From positions 1-20,178 of the forward strand of contig JAOZST010000059.1 of the NCBI GenBank assembly GCA_029939535.1: a stretch of 20,178 nt of DNA, written 5' to 3'. The first letter of the stretch is position 1, and each line of letters starts with the position of its first letter. The DNA is from NBML01 sp029939535. GTDB taxonomy: Bacteria > Desulfobacterota > Desulfobacteria > Desulfobacterales > Desulfobacteraceae. The position numbers were made by a program, and so were the translations under genes. The notes beneath the pieces are model-generated. The model was given only the letters and a program-made list of their open reading frames with translations, did not search any database and was not told the origin of the DNA. Of this stretch, positions 1-7,803 are shown in pieces.

Positions 1-88
1 CGTGCAATGGGTTTGTGCAAACCGATATTTTATTGGGATTTTGAACTCAAACGGTGAAAACCCGAATCAAATAAGCTTTTAAGAGAGA

Positions 89-175
89 TGGTGCCGAAGG
101 GGAGATTCGAACTCCCACAAGCGTTCGCTCACTTGTCCCTGAAACAAGCGCGTCTACCAATTCCGCCACTTCGGC
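89..175 (-). tRNA. tRNA-Leu (anticodon CAG), CCA encoded
   Basis: Read on the minus strand the 87-nt segment folds as a class II tRNA. The acceptor stem is GCCGAAG (175-169) paired with CTTCGGC (99-93), followed by discriminator A and an encoded CCA (91-89). The anticodon arm is CTTGT-TTCAGGG-ACAAG, giving anticodon CAG (plus-strand 141-139), which reads the leucine codon CUG. A long variable arm (after ACAAG) and a T arm with GTTCGAATC are present, as expected for leucine tRNAs. It diverges from ribF. No clear intrinsic terminator is visible in bases 1-88 downstream of it. Confidence 0.97.
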
Positions 176-212
176 ACATCGTTTACTCTTAGGGGTTTTC
201 AGCAATTAAAGA

Positions 213-241
213 TTGCTTAAAAACGATGGGTAGGATATATA
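213..241 (+). promoter_or_regulatory. Predicted promoter of the ribF-def-fmt-rsmB operon
   Basis: TTGCTT (213-218), a 17-bp spacer and TATATA (236-241) form a reasonable sigma70 promoter reading toward ribF. The predicted start is near 248, leaving a leader of about 45 nt. That is too short for an FMN riboswitch, and no such element is visible. The same hexamer 236-241 serves as -10 for the divergent tRNA promoter. A 6-bp inverted repeat (201-206 with 212-217) overlaps the -35 box. Confidence 0.55.
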
Positions 242-264
242 TATTTGTTTATGGTAATTGTCAA
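236..264 (-). promoter_or_regulatory. Sigma70-type promoter for the tRNA-Leu gene
   Basis: On the minus strand a perfect TTGACA -35 box (264-259) is followed by a 17-bp spacer and TATATA (241-236). Transcription would start near 229 and give a leader of about 54 nt before the tRNA. This is the best sigma70 match in the window, which fits a strong stable-RNA gene. The -10 lies within an alternating AT run (about 235-244), so a 2-bp register shift is possible. Confidence 0.7.
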
Positions 265-293
265 GACTATTTATTCCAACTTAAAAGGGAACC

Positions 294-1238
294 ATGGAAT
301 TAATCAAAAATTTAGATCAGATAAACTGCCCGTTTAAGAGGGCTGTTGTAACCATAGGAAATTTTGACGGCGTCCATAAGGGCCATCAGGCACTATTGCA
401 CCAGGTAATTGAAAAAGCAGATGAAATAGACGGCACTTCTGTTGCTATAACCTTTGAGCCACATCCGTTAAGGGCCCTAGGTATTTCAAGTCCGCCTTTA
501 ATTACCAGAAATGATCAAAAGACAGAACTTATTGAGCAATCCGGCATTGATGTTCTGATCAGTATCCCCTTTGATAAAAAATTTGCATCCATCACAGCCC
601 ATGATTTTATTGAAAAAATCCTTGTGAATAAAATCGGAATGAAAGGGATCATCATAGGCGCAGATTATTCCTTTGGGAAAAACCGGGCAGGAGATATCAA
701 TTTGTTAAAATCCCAAGGGGAAGAATTGGAGTTTGAAACCATTATTTCCCAATGGATCAATGATACAAATACGGGCATTGAACGGATCTCAAGTACCAGG
801 ATACGGGAAATTGTCATGGAAGGTCAGGTTGAAAAGGCCATGAAATACCTGGGACGGCACTACCAGATCAGGGGAAAGGTTATCAAAGGAAGGAAAAGGG
901 GTGGAAGTCAGCTTGGCTTTCCCACTGCCAATATTAAACTCCATGATGAACTTTGCCCGAAAATAGGCGTATATGCCGTGACAATTGAAACTGTACGTGG
1001 TTCATTCCCTGGTGTTGCCAATATTGGTTTTTCCCCAACATTTGGAGACCAGATGTTTACAATAGAGGTGCATATTCTTGATTTTCACCATGATATTTAT
1101 GGAACAAGAATCCGTGTAAATATGGTGGCCCGCCTGAGAGATGAAAAAAAATTTTCCAGCCTGGAAGAGTTGTCAGGACAAATCAAAAACGACATTGAAA
1201 CTGCTAAGGAAATACTGAAAAAAAATGGCCCTGCTTAA
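294..1238 (+). CDS. ribF: Bifunctional riboflavin kinase / FAD synthetase RibF
   Basis: RibF phosphorylates riboflavin to FMN and then adenylates FMN to FAD in the cytoplasm. The N-terminal adenylyltransferase domain (about 1-185) carries the nucleotidyltransferase signature GNFDGVHKGH (22-31) and SSTRIR (166-171). The C-terminal kinase domain (about 186-310) has GFPTANI (208-214), GVANIGFSPTF (240-250) and the catalytic Glu in TIEVHILDF (E258). Its 314 residues are full length for the family. The ATG at 294 follows AAAAGGGA at good spacing. It is the first gene of the plus-strand operon, and its end overlaps def by 14 nt. No FMN riboswitch precedes it, so regulation by flavin is not evident. 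Confidence 0.96.
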   Translation: MELIKNLDQINCPFKRAVVTIGNFDGVHKGHQALLHQVIEKADEIDGTSVAITFEPHPLRALGISSPPLITRNDQKTELIEQSGIDVLISIPFDKKFASITAHDFIEKILVNKIGMKGIIIGADYSFGKNRAGDINLLKSQGEELEFETIISQWINDTNTGIERISSTRIREIVMEGQVEKAMKYLGRHYQIRGKVIKGRKRGGSQLGFPTANIKLHDELCPKIGVYAVTIETVRGSFPGVANIGFSPTFGDQMFTIEVHILDFHHDIYGTRIRVNMVARLRDEKKFSSLEELSGQIKNDIETAKEILKKNGPA

Positions 1239-1761
1239 TATTGTAAAATATCCTGAAAAATCCCTTTCCCAGCCATCAGTCAAAGTTGAAATTCTGGATG
1301 AAAAAATCAAAAGCCTGGTTGCGGATATGAAGGAAACCATGTTCAACAATACAGGAATCGGCCTTGCCGCTCCCCAGGTCGGAATTAACCAGCGTATTAT
1401 TATTTTTGATTCCCATGCCATGGATCCTGAATTTGATGGAACAACCAAAGAGGTGACTGCCTTGATCAACCCCGAGATCATAGCATCTGAAGGCAGTTTT
1501 ATTTCCGAAAACGAAGGATGTTTAAGCGTAGTTGACTACCGGGCCGATGTAAAGCGTTATGAAAAAGTCACGGTCAGGGCATTGGATATAGACGACAAAC
1601 AACTGGAATTTGATGCAGAAGGATTGCTGGCAGTGATTATGCAGCATGAAATAGACCATCTGGATGGCATTCTCTTCATTGACAGGATCAGTTCCCTGAA
1701 ACGGGCCATGTATAAAAAAAGACGATTAAAAGCGTTAAAAGAATTAAAAAACAATAAATGA
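1225..1761 (+). CDS. def: Peptide deformylase
   Basis: A metalloenzyme that removes the formyl group from the N-terminal Met of new proteins. All three signature motifs are present: GIGLAAPQVG (44-53), EGCLS with metal ligand C99, and HEIDH with ligands H141 and H145 and catalytic E142. At 178 residues it is a typical type 1 enzyme with a short basic C-terminal helix. After EGCLS the usual PG is replaced by VVDYRADVKR, a variation outside the catalytic core. The ATG lies inside the ribF end (14-nt overlap) and AAGGA is 14 nt upstream, so translation is probably coupled to ribF. It overlaps fmt by ATGA, and def-fmt-rsmB is a widely conserved order. Confidence 0.97.
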   Translation: MALLNIVKYPEKSLSQPSVKVEILDEKIKSLVADMKETMFNNTGIGLAAPQVGINQRIIIFDSHAMDPEFDGTTKEVTALINPEIIASEGSFISENEGCLSVVDYRADVKRYEKVTVRALDIDDKQLEFDAEGLLAVIMQHEIDHLDGILFIDRISSLKRAMYKKRRLKALKELKNNK

Positions 1762-2702
1762 AAAAAATAAATATAATTTTCATGGGAACTCCGGATTTTT
1801 CAGTTCCAACTTTAAAAAAACTTGCATCCCAGGATGATTTTAATATCAGCCTTGTGGTCACCCAGCCGGACAGACCCAAAGGCCGTGGTAAAAAATTGAG
1901 CTTTTCCCCTGTAAAAGAAGCTGGGCTTGAGCTGGGACTTGAAATTTTTCAACCGGAAAACCTGAATTGCGAGGAAGGCATAAATAAACTATCCGGGCTT
2001 GAACCGGATTATTTTGTTGTTGTGGCATTTGGTCAGATACTTTCCCAGGACATTCTTGACATCCCAAAAATTTATCCCATTAATATCCATGCATCACTTC
2101 TGCCCAGATACAGGGGAGCAGCTCCCATCCAGGCTGCTGTCATGAACATGGACAAAGAAACAGGTATCACCACCATGGTGATGGCCAAAGGTATGGACAC
2201 AGGTGACATTTTATTGACTTCATCCACGCCCATTTATCCTGACGAAACTGCACTGGAACTCCATGACCGGTTATCAGCCATGGGCGCTAAACTGATTATT
2301 GAGACCATCCTGCAAACAAACAAGAACAGCCTTACACCAATACCCCAGGATCATTCCAGGGCTACCTATGTTTCCATGCTGAAAAAATCCGACGGGAAAA
2401 TAGACTGGACCAGTTCAAATAAAGAGATTTGTGCCCATATCAATGCCATGACCCCCTGGCCCGGAGCCTTCACCCATTTAAATAAAAAACGGCTTAAAAT
2501 ATTCAAAGCCATTGCCATTGAAAAAGACACATCTCTTGATCCGGGCATGATTTACAAATGTGACGGCATGGGGATTCATGTTGCAACTGGAAGGGGAATG
2601 GTGGTAATTATCGAATTAATGGGATCTTCGGGAAAAAGGCTGCAGGCAGAGATTTTTTTGCGGGGCCATAAAATTGACCTTCCAGCCAGATTTGAGTTAT
2701 AG
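1758..2702 (+). CDS. fmt: Methionyl-tRNA formyltransferase
   Basis: Fmt transfers a formyl group from 10-formyl-tetrahydrofolate to Met-tRNA(fMet), making the initiator tRNA. The catalytic Asn-His-Asp triad of the formyltransferase fold is visible as N109 and H111 in INIHASLLPRYRGAAPI and D147 in GMDTGDI. The tRNA acceptor loop region PDRPKGRGKKL (38-48) is present. The C-terminal OB-like tRNA-binding domain begins near residue 210 (SDGKIDW). Its 314 residues match the family. The start overlaps the def stop (ATGA), and rsmB begins immediately after the stop with no gap. Co-expression with def balances formylation and deformylation. Confidence 0.97.
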   Translation: MKKINIIFMGTPDFSVPTLKKLASQDDFNISLVVTQPDRPKGRGKKLSFSPVKEAGLELGLEIFQPENLNCEEGINKLSGLEPDYFVVVAFGQILSQDILDIPKIYPINIHASLLPRYRGAAPIQAAVMNMDKETGITTMVMAKGMDTGDILLTSSTPIYPDETALELHDRLSAMGAKLIIETILQTNKNSLTPIPQDHSRATYVSMLKKSDGKIDWTSSNKEICAHINAMTPWPGAFTHLNKKRLKIFKAIAIEKDTSLDPGMIYKCDGMGIHVATGRGMVVIIELMGSSGKRLQAEIFLRGHKIDLPARFEL

Positions 2703-4118
2703 ATGATATTGGATGCCCGCCATGCAGCCCTTAAAATCCTGTCAGGCTGTCAAAAAAAAAACTGCACCCTGGACAAGAGCATTGATGATGCTCAAAGGGA
2801 GTTGGCAGGCATGTCCCAACAGGACCGCAACCTTTGCAATGCAATTGTATTTGGTGTTCTGCGCAAACAGGGATATATTGATTTTATAATCAAATCCTTT
2901 TTAAAAAAGCCCTTTGAAAAGCTGGACATCAAGGTCCTTCTTATTTTAAGAATCGCCCTTTTTCAAATCATTTTCCTGGACCGGATTCCTGCCTTTGCCG
3001 CCATAAATACCAGCATTGAATTGGCTAAAAAACATGTAAACAAAAATATAGCTGGATTTATTAATGCTGTGTTAAGAAATGCCTGTGAAAACCACAAAAC
3101 CATTGCCCTGCCTGACCAGAACAAGAATTTGTCCGCCCATATCAGTGTTAAATACAGTATGCCGGGCTGGCTTACAAAAAAATGGCTCACAGCATATGGG
3201 CATGAAAAAACCATATACCTTTGCCAGAGTATTAACACCATCCCGCCAATTACCCTTCGGACTAACACCCTGAAAATAAACAGAAAAGCCCTTGGGCCTC
3301 ACCTTGAAAACCTTGGCCTTTCAGTTGAATATACAGAAAAAAGTCCCCTGGGAATCCATATTTCCAACCCGGGCAGACCAGTTTCCGAGATAAATGGATT
3401 TGACCAGGGCCTTTTTCAAATCCAGGATGAGGCTGCCCAACTGGTCAGTCAAATACTTGATCCCCAGCCAGGTGAAACCATACTTGATGCATGTGCCGGC
3501 CTGGGCGGCAAGGCCTGCCACATTGCACAATTAATGGAAAACAAAGGCCTGGTCATTGCAGCGGATTCAGAATCCCGTAAACTTGAAAGTCTTAGTGGGG
3601 AAGCCCAGCGCCTGGGCATCATCAATATCCAGACTAAACAGGTTGATCTATTAAAAGCTAGTATAAAAGACTTTCAGGGATATTTTGACCGGGTTCTCCT
3701 GGATGCCCCCTGTACAGGACTTGGAGTAATGCGCCGCAATCCCGACACCAAATGGGAACGGAGCCATAAGGACATACTAAGGCTTTGTGCCCAGCAGAAA
3801 AAAATGCTCAATTCAGCTGCTAATCTTGTAAAACCAGGTGGAATTCTTGTATTTGCCGTGTGTTCCTGTGAGCCTGAAGAAAATGAACAGGTGATAGAGG
3901 CTTTTTTAAAAAAAAGAAAGGATTATTCCCTGTTTTCTGGAATTGATTCAGGGTCTTCTGGAATTGATTCAGAAAATTTAATAATGGGAGCAACAAGTAT
4001 ACACTCTTTTTCTGATTCCAAACACAACACTGCTGGTTCTTTTTTTAAAACTTACCCAGATGATTTTTATATGGATGGTTTTTTTGCAGCGCTCTTGAAA
4101 AGAGCTGAAAAACAATGA
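2703..4118 (+). CDS. rsmB: 16S rRNA m5C967 methyltransferase RsmB (Sun/Fmu)
   Basis: SAM-dependent RNA cytosine-5 methyltransferase for 16S rRNA position 967. Residues 1 to about 140 form the NusB-like RNA-binding domain. The Rossmann methyltransferase domain follows, with the SAM loop DACAGLGGKA (262-271), motif IV LDAPCTGLG (C337) and motif VI AVCSCEPEENE (catalytic C387). The two cysteines are those required by the RNA m5C family. Between motif VI and the closing segment DDFYMDGFFAALLKR there is a Ser/Gly-rich insert of about 35 residues with a duplicated SGIDS element (412-423), which looks like a species-specific loop. It starts directly after the fmt stop and overlaps the next gene by ATGA. 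Confidence 0.95.
   Translation: MILDARHAALKILSGCQKKNCTLDKSIDDAQRELAGMSQQDRNLCNAIVFGVLRKQGYIDFIIKSFLKKPFEKLDIKVLLILRIALFQIIFLDRIPAFAAINTSIELAKKHVNKNIAGFINAVLRNACENHKTIALPDQNKNLSAHISVKYSMPGWLTKKWLTAYGHEKTIYLCQSINTIPPITLRTNTLKINRKALGPHLENLGLSVEYTEKSPLGIHISNPGRPVSEINGFDQGLFQIQDEAAQLVSQILDPQPGETILDACAGLGGKACHIAQLMENKGLVIAADSESRKLESLSGEAQRLGIINIQTKQVDLLKASIKDFQGYFDRVLLDAPCTGLGVMRRNPDTKWERSHKDILRLCAQQKKMLNSAANLVKPGGILVFAVCSCEPEENEQVIEAFLKKRKDYSLFSGIDSGSSGIDSENLIMGATSIHSFSDSKHNTAGSFFKTYPDDFYMDGFFAALLKRAEKQ
3936..3972 (+). repeat. Short in-frame direct repeat inside rsmB
   Basis: Two identical 16-bp copies (TCTGGAATTGATTCAG) at 3936-3951 and 3957-3972 lie 21 bp apart, so the reading frame is kept and SGIDS is duplicated in the protein. 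It falls in the variable loop after motif VI and looks like recent slippage or duplication that the protein tolerates. Confidence 0.85.
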
Positions 4119-5116
4119 AATCCTTTATAAAATATAGTTTTATTTTCTGCCTGGCCTTTGCCATTGCCGGTGGTGCCGGTTATTTCGGGGTCAATCTCTT
4201 TACCCGGAGCGCCAAAGAGATCATCCTTCCTGAACTTAAAGGGAAAAATATTATCCATGTATTGGAGACACTGACCAACCTGGGACTCAACCCCAAGCTC
4301 CACGGCACTCAATATGATGATGATATTCCCAAGTATTCGATTACCTTCCAGGACCCTTTACCAGGCACCACCATAAAAAAAGGCAGGGATGTCAGCATCT
4401 ATATTTCCAGGGGACAGAAGGACAACATTATCCCTGATTTGCGCCAGATCCCTTTAAAACAGGCTCTTTTAACCCTTGAAAAAAATGAATTTAAACCAGG
4501 CAGTCTATCCTATGTTTATTGTATGGAAACATTGAAAGATAATATTATTGCCCAGTACCCCCTTGCCTTTACCACCAGGCCAAGCAATTCCCTTTGCAAC
4601 CTTTTGATCAGCAAAGGGCCGGAACCTCCTGTTCAGGTTATGCCGGACCTTGAGGGTATGTACCTTGAAGACGCGATCAGCCTTGTTGAGAAACAAGACC
4701 TGCCTGTTTCCCGGATTCACTCAAAGACAGATTCAAACCTTGCCCAGGGTGTTGTATTATCCCAAATTCCTGAATTTGGCAGACCTGTTTCCCCCAATAC
4801 CTCCATTGAACTGACAGCCAATAACACCAAGGCCGGCCTGAAAATGAAACCTGAAAATTTAAAAGGCCTGATACTGGTGTCATACTCCCTTGACCAGGGA
4901 TTTTTAAAAAAACATGTCCGGGTGGAAACAGATATACTGGGGTTTCCCCTTGACCTTTTTAATGAGTATTTTACACCTGGAAACGATATTAATATATTGA
5001 TTCCCGGCAATATAAAAACTAAGATAAAAATTTTTGTTGACCATGAACTTGTAAAAACAAAAACCATTGACCCCTGGAACAGGGAAAATGATTCAGGAGA
5101 ACTATTATGGGAATAA
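4115..5116 (+). CDS. Membrane-anchored PASTA-domain protein (no kinase or transpeptidase domain)
   Basis: The protein has one N-terminal hydrophobic segment (about 7-27) after a short basic start, so it is probably anchored in the inner membrane with its bulk in the periplasm. Three PASTA repeats follow, at about 36-103, 104-171 and 172-236; each has the LxxA/xxxL helix and a closing beta strand of the SISRG, LISKGPE or IELTAN kind. PASTA domains are known to bind peptidoglycan fragments in Ser/Thr kinases and PBPs, but neither enzyme domain is here. The last 95 or so residues match nothing I recognise. It overlaps rsmB by ATGA and rpe by 10 nt. A peptidoglycan-sensing or binding role is inference. 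Confidence 0.85.
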   Translation: MKSFIKYSFIFCLAFAIAGGAGYFGVNLFTRSAKEIILPELKGKNIIHVLETLTNLGLNPKLHGTQYDDDIPKYSITFQDPLPGTTIKKGRDVSIYISRGQKDNIIPDLRQIPLKQALLTLEKNEFKPGSLSYVYCMETLKDNIIAQYPLAFTTRPSNSLCNLLISKGPEPPVQVMPDLEGMYLEDAISLVEKQDLPVSRIHSKTDSNLAQGVVLSQIPEFGRPVSPNTSIELTANNTKAGLKMKPENLKGLILVSYSLDQGFLKKHVRVETDILGFPLDLFNEYFTPGNDINILIPGNIKTKIKIFVDHELVKTKTIDPWNRENDSGELLWE

Positions 5117-5757
5117 TTGCCCCTTCTATACTTTCAGCCGATTTCACATGCCTGGGAGAAGAGCTTGTCAGAATTGAAAAAGCAGGTGCCGACTGGATAC
5201 ACATTGATGTCATGGATGGCCAGTTTGTACCCAATATCACCTATGGACCCATTATTGTGGAAGCCTGCAAAAAAGTATCAAAACTAAAACTTGATGTTCA
5301 TCTCATGATTGAAACCCCGGATCTTCTGATCCCGGAATTTGCAAAGGCCGGGGCTGATTATATATCTGTCCATGCAGAAGCCTGCCCCCATCTTCACAGA
5401 ACCCTTCAACTCATAAAAAGCTTTGATGTCAAGGCTGGTGTGGCCCTGAATCCCGGCACACCACTGTCCTCTATCCAGTGGATCATTGACCAGCTTGATT
5501 TTGTCCTGATCATGAGTGTCAACCCTGGATTTGGGGGCCAGAAATTTGTTAATTCCAGTATTGACAAAATTACAGCCCTGTCTCAAATGCTCAGGAAAAA
5601 TAATTCCAATGCCATCATTCAGGTGGATGGCGGGATCAATAAAGACACTATCCATGGGGTACACAAAGCAGGGGCAACTTCCTTTGTTGCAGGCTCTGCC
5701 ATTTTTAACACCCCTGATTATAAAGAAACCATTTCAGGCCTTAGACAGGCAATGTAA
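5107..5757 (+). CDS. rpe: Ribulose-phosphate 3-epimerase
   Basis: Interconverts D-ribulose 5-phosphate and D-xylulose 5-phosphate in the pentose phosphate pathway (a TIM barrel, cytoplasmic). The metal ligands of the family are all visible: H32 and D34 in HIDVMDGQFVPN, H65 in DVHLMI, and D174 in QVDGGIN. The phosphate-binding stretch MSVNPGFGGQKF (136-147) and the start IAPSILSADF are also present. Its 216 residues are full length. AGGAGA lies 6 nt before the ATG, and the start is inside the end of the PASTA gene, so the pair is likely co-translated. Confidence 0.97.
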   Translation: MGIIAPSILSADFTCLGEELVRIEKAGADWIHIDVMDGQFVPNITYGPIIVEACKKVSKLKLDVHLMIETPDLLIPEFAKAGADYISVHAEACPHLHRTLQLIKSFDVKAGVALNPGTPLSSIQWIIDQLDFVLIMSVNPGFGGQKFVNSSIDKITALSQMLRKNNSNAIIQVDGGINKDTIHGVHKAGATSFVAGSAIFNTPDYKETISGLRQAM

Positions 5758-5766
5758 AGGGTAAAA

Positions 5767-6321
5767 ATGAATAAACTCATCATCACTGTTCTGGGAAAGG
5801 ACAAACCCGGTATTATTTCCTTCATTTCCAATCACCTGTATGACCTTGGCTGCAACCTTGAAAATGCCAATCAGATGATTCTGCAAAGCCAGTTTGCAGG
5901 ATTTTTCATTGTTGAACCGCCTCCACAAATAACCCTGGATCTTCTGCAGAAGACCCTAACTGAAAAAACCTTGGACACAGGGCTTATCATCCACGTCAAT
6001 ACCCTGGAAGGCAATGGCAAAGATTTTGATGACCCAGGGGGTGAAATTTTTTTAATTACCACCATCGGCCCGGACCAGAAAGGACTTGTGGCAAGATTTT
6101 CCAGCATTATTGCAGAATTTAATGCAAATATTGTTAATTTAAAGGCTGTGTTCAAAGGGGGAAGTGACCCCAAGGCCAATGTCATGTCTTACCAGGTTTG
6201 TATTTCCAAAGATGTGGATACCCAGGCCATGTTCAAGGCATTGAAGGAAAAAGCTGGTAAGCTCAATCTGGATATCAGAATTCAGCATAAGAATATTTTT
6301 GACGTCATTAATAAAATTTAA
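5767..6321 (+). CDS. Double ACT-domain protein, GcvR-like
   Basis: A 184-residue soluble protein made of two ACT domains, about 1-78 (start LIITVLGKDKPGIISFISNH) and about 95-184 (start FLITTIGPDQKGLVARFSSI). Each has the G-x-D-x-x-G loop that contacts small ligands, usually amino acids. This layout is that of GcvR, the repressor partner of the glycine cleavage system in E. coli, but no gcv genes are in view, so the regulatory target is unknown. It starts 9 nt after rpe with AAGGG as ribosome site. The next gene is a UPF0210 protein, and ACT/UPF0210 gene pairs are common across bacteria, so a functional link with that neighbour is more likely than one with rpe. Confidence 0.85.
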   Translation: MNKLIITVLGKDKPGIISFISNHLYDLGCNLENANQMILQSQFAGFFIVEPPPQITLDLLQKTLTEKTLDTGLIIHVNTLEGNGKDFDDPGGEIFLITTIGPDQKGLVARFSSIIAEFNANIVNLKAVFKGGSDPKANVMSYQVCISKDVDTQAMFKALKEKAGKLNLDIRIQHKNIFDVINKI

Positions 6322-6412
6322 CAAAAAGGTTTAGCCAATAAAATTTAAACGGGAAATCAAACCAGAAAATTCAAGCAACTACTATAATTAAAAAAATAAA
6401 ACAGGAAAAACC

Positions 6413-7783
6413 ATGTTTGATGATCATGAAATAATGTCCACCATAGAAATGGTAAAAAATGAAAACCTGGATGTCCGTGCAGTCACTTTGGGAATCAATC
6501 TCTTTGATTGTATCAGCCATGACCTGTCTGTATTTAAAAAAAATATCCGGAAAAAAATTGTTTCCCATGCAGCCGACCTGGTCCAGGTCTGTGACGCAGT
6601 GGGGGAAAAATATGGCATAAAAGTTGTAAACAAAAGGATTTCTCTCAGCCCCATTGCCCTTGTGGGTGCCCCATTTTCCCCGGACCAGATGGTTGAAATT
6701 GCCCTGGAACTCAATAGTATTGCAAAACAGGTGAACATTGACTTTATCGGCGGATTCTCAGCCCTTGTGGAACGAGGCATAGCCAATGGAGACAGGGCAC
6801 TGATTACCGCCCTTCCCCAGGCCCTTACCCAGACCCAGAGAATATGTGCCTCGGTGAATGTGGCAACAACCAAAGCCGGCATCAACATGGATGCTGTCCT
6901 TGAGATGTCCAGGGCCATTAAAAAAGCTGCTGCCCTGACTGCAGACGATGACGGCCTTGCCTGTGCCAAACTCTGCGTTTTTTCCAACATACCCCAGGAC
7001 ATGCCCTTTATGGCCGGTGCCTACCTTGGAGTAGGAGTTGCCGATGCTGTAATCAATGTGGGAGTCTCAGGCCCGGGAGTTGTGAAACGGGCCATAGAAA
7101 GAAATCTTGAAAAAAAGGAACTCTCCCTGGGACAGATTGCAGAAATCATTAAAAAAACCGCATGCAAAGTTACCCGTGTGGGTGAACTCATCGGCAGGGA
7201 AGTAGCTGATAACCTTGGCATCAGGTTTGGCGTAGTTGACCTTTCCCTGGCTCCCACCCCAACCGTGGGGGACAGTATCGGAGAAATTTTCCAGGCCCTG
7301 GGACTTACCCAGATAGGTGTGCCAGGCTCAACAGCAGCCCTTGCCATGCTCAATGATGCCGTTAAAAAGGGCGGCGCCTTTGCCAGTTCCCATGTTGGGG
7401 GGTTGAGCGGTGCCTTTATACCGGTGAGTGAAGATCTGAATATTGCCAATGCAGCCCACAAGGGGTATCTGACCATTGAAAAACTGGAAGCTTTGACCTG
7501 TGTCTGCTCTGTTGGACTGGACATGGTGCCTGTTCCAGGCGATATTACCGAAGAATGCCTGGCAGGTATTATTGCCGATGAAATGGCCATTGGAATGATC
7601 AATGCCAAGACCACTGCCACCAGAATCATTCCAGTACCCGGAAAAAAAGCCGGGGAAAAAGTAACCTTTGGCGGCCTGCTGGGTGAGGCCAGGATAATGA
7701 ACGTCCCCCACCTGGATTTAAAAGATTCCTTTGTAAAGTTCGGCGGCAGGATTCCAGCGCCCATTCACAGCCTTAAAAATTAG
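6413..7783 (+). CDS. UPF0210 / PFL-family protein (DUF711)
   Basis: A 456-residue cytoplasmic protein of the DUF711 (UPF0210) family, recognised from the start IMSTIEMVKNENLDVRAVTL, the middle segment NVGVSGPGVVKRAIE, and the end FGGRIPAPIHSLKN. The family is named for a barrel fold resembling pyruvate formate-lyase. No glycyl-radical motif is visible, so it should not be read as a PFL, and its reaction is not known to me. The length is normal for the family. The ATG follows AGGA with a 7-nt spacer. It sits 91 nt after the ACT-domain gene, a partnership seen widely (ACT protein plus UPF0210), which suggests ligand control of its activity. Confidence 0.92.
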   Translation: MFDDHEIMSTIEMVKNENLDVRAVTLGINLFDCISHDLSVFKKNIRKKIVSHAADLVQVCDAVGEKYGIKVVNKRISLSPIALVGAPFSPDQMVEIALELNSIAKQVNIDFIGGFSALVERGIANGDRALITALPQALTQTQRICASVNVATTKAGINMDAVLEMSRAIKKAAALTADDDGLACAKLCVFSNIPQDMPFMAGAYLGVGVADAVINVGVSGPGVVKRAIERNLEKKELSLGQIAEIIKKTACKVTRVGELIGREVADNLGIRFGVVDLSLAPTPTVGDSIGEIFQALGLTQIGVPGSTAALAMLNDAVKKGGAFASSHVGGLSGAFIPVSEDLNIANAAHKGYLTIEKLEALTCVCSVGLDMVPVPGDITEECLAGIIADEMAIGMINAKTTATRIIPVPGKKAGEKVTFGGLLGEARIMNVPHLDLKDSFVKFGGRIPAPIHSLKN

Positions 7784-7803
7784 GAAATAAAAAACATACC
7801 TCC

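Noticed and set aside
1..88. Possible hairpin GGTTT-GTGC-AAACC (10-23) as a terminator
   Set aside because: The 5-bp stem lacks a T tract close to it on either strand, and no gene end is in view on the left side. Nothing else is recognisable in these 88 bases.
294..294. FMN riboswitch before ribF
   Set aside because: The predicted leader is only about 45 nt and shows none of the conserved paired blocks of that element.
1173..1481. Open frame of 102 codons on the minus strand
   Set aside because: It lies antisense to the well-supported ribF and def genes, has no ribosome site, and reads like a shadow of their codon pattern.
6360..6412. Separate promoter for the UPF0210 gene (TATAAT at 6383-6388)
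   Set aside because: The -10 is perfect but no -35 box is at 16-18 bp and there is no TG extension, so I do not call it. The gene may be read from upstream.
6424..7002. Open frame of 192 codons on the minus strand
   Set aside because: It also lies antisense to the UPF0210 gene and has no domain or start signal.
7021..7764. Open frame of 247 codons on the minus strand
   Set aside because: It is antisense to the UPF0210 gene. Its long run of Ser, Pro and Thr reflects the reverse of that gene's codons and shows no known domain.
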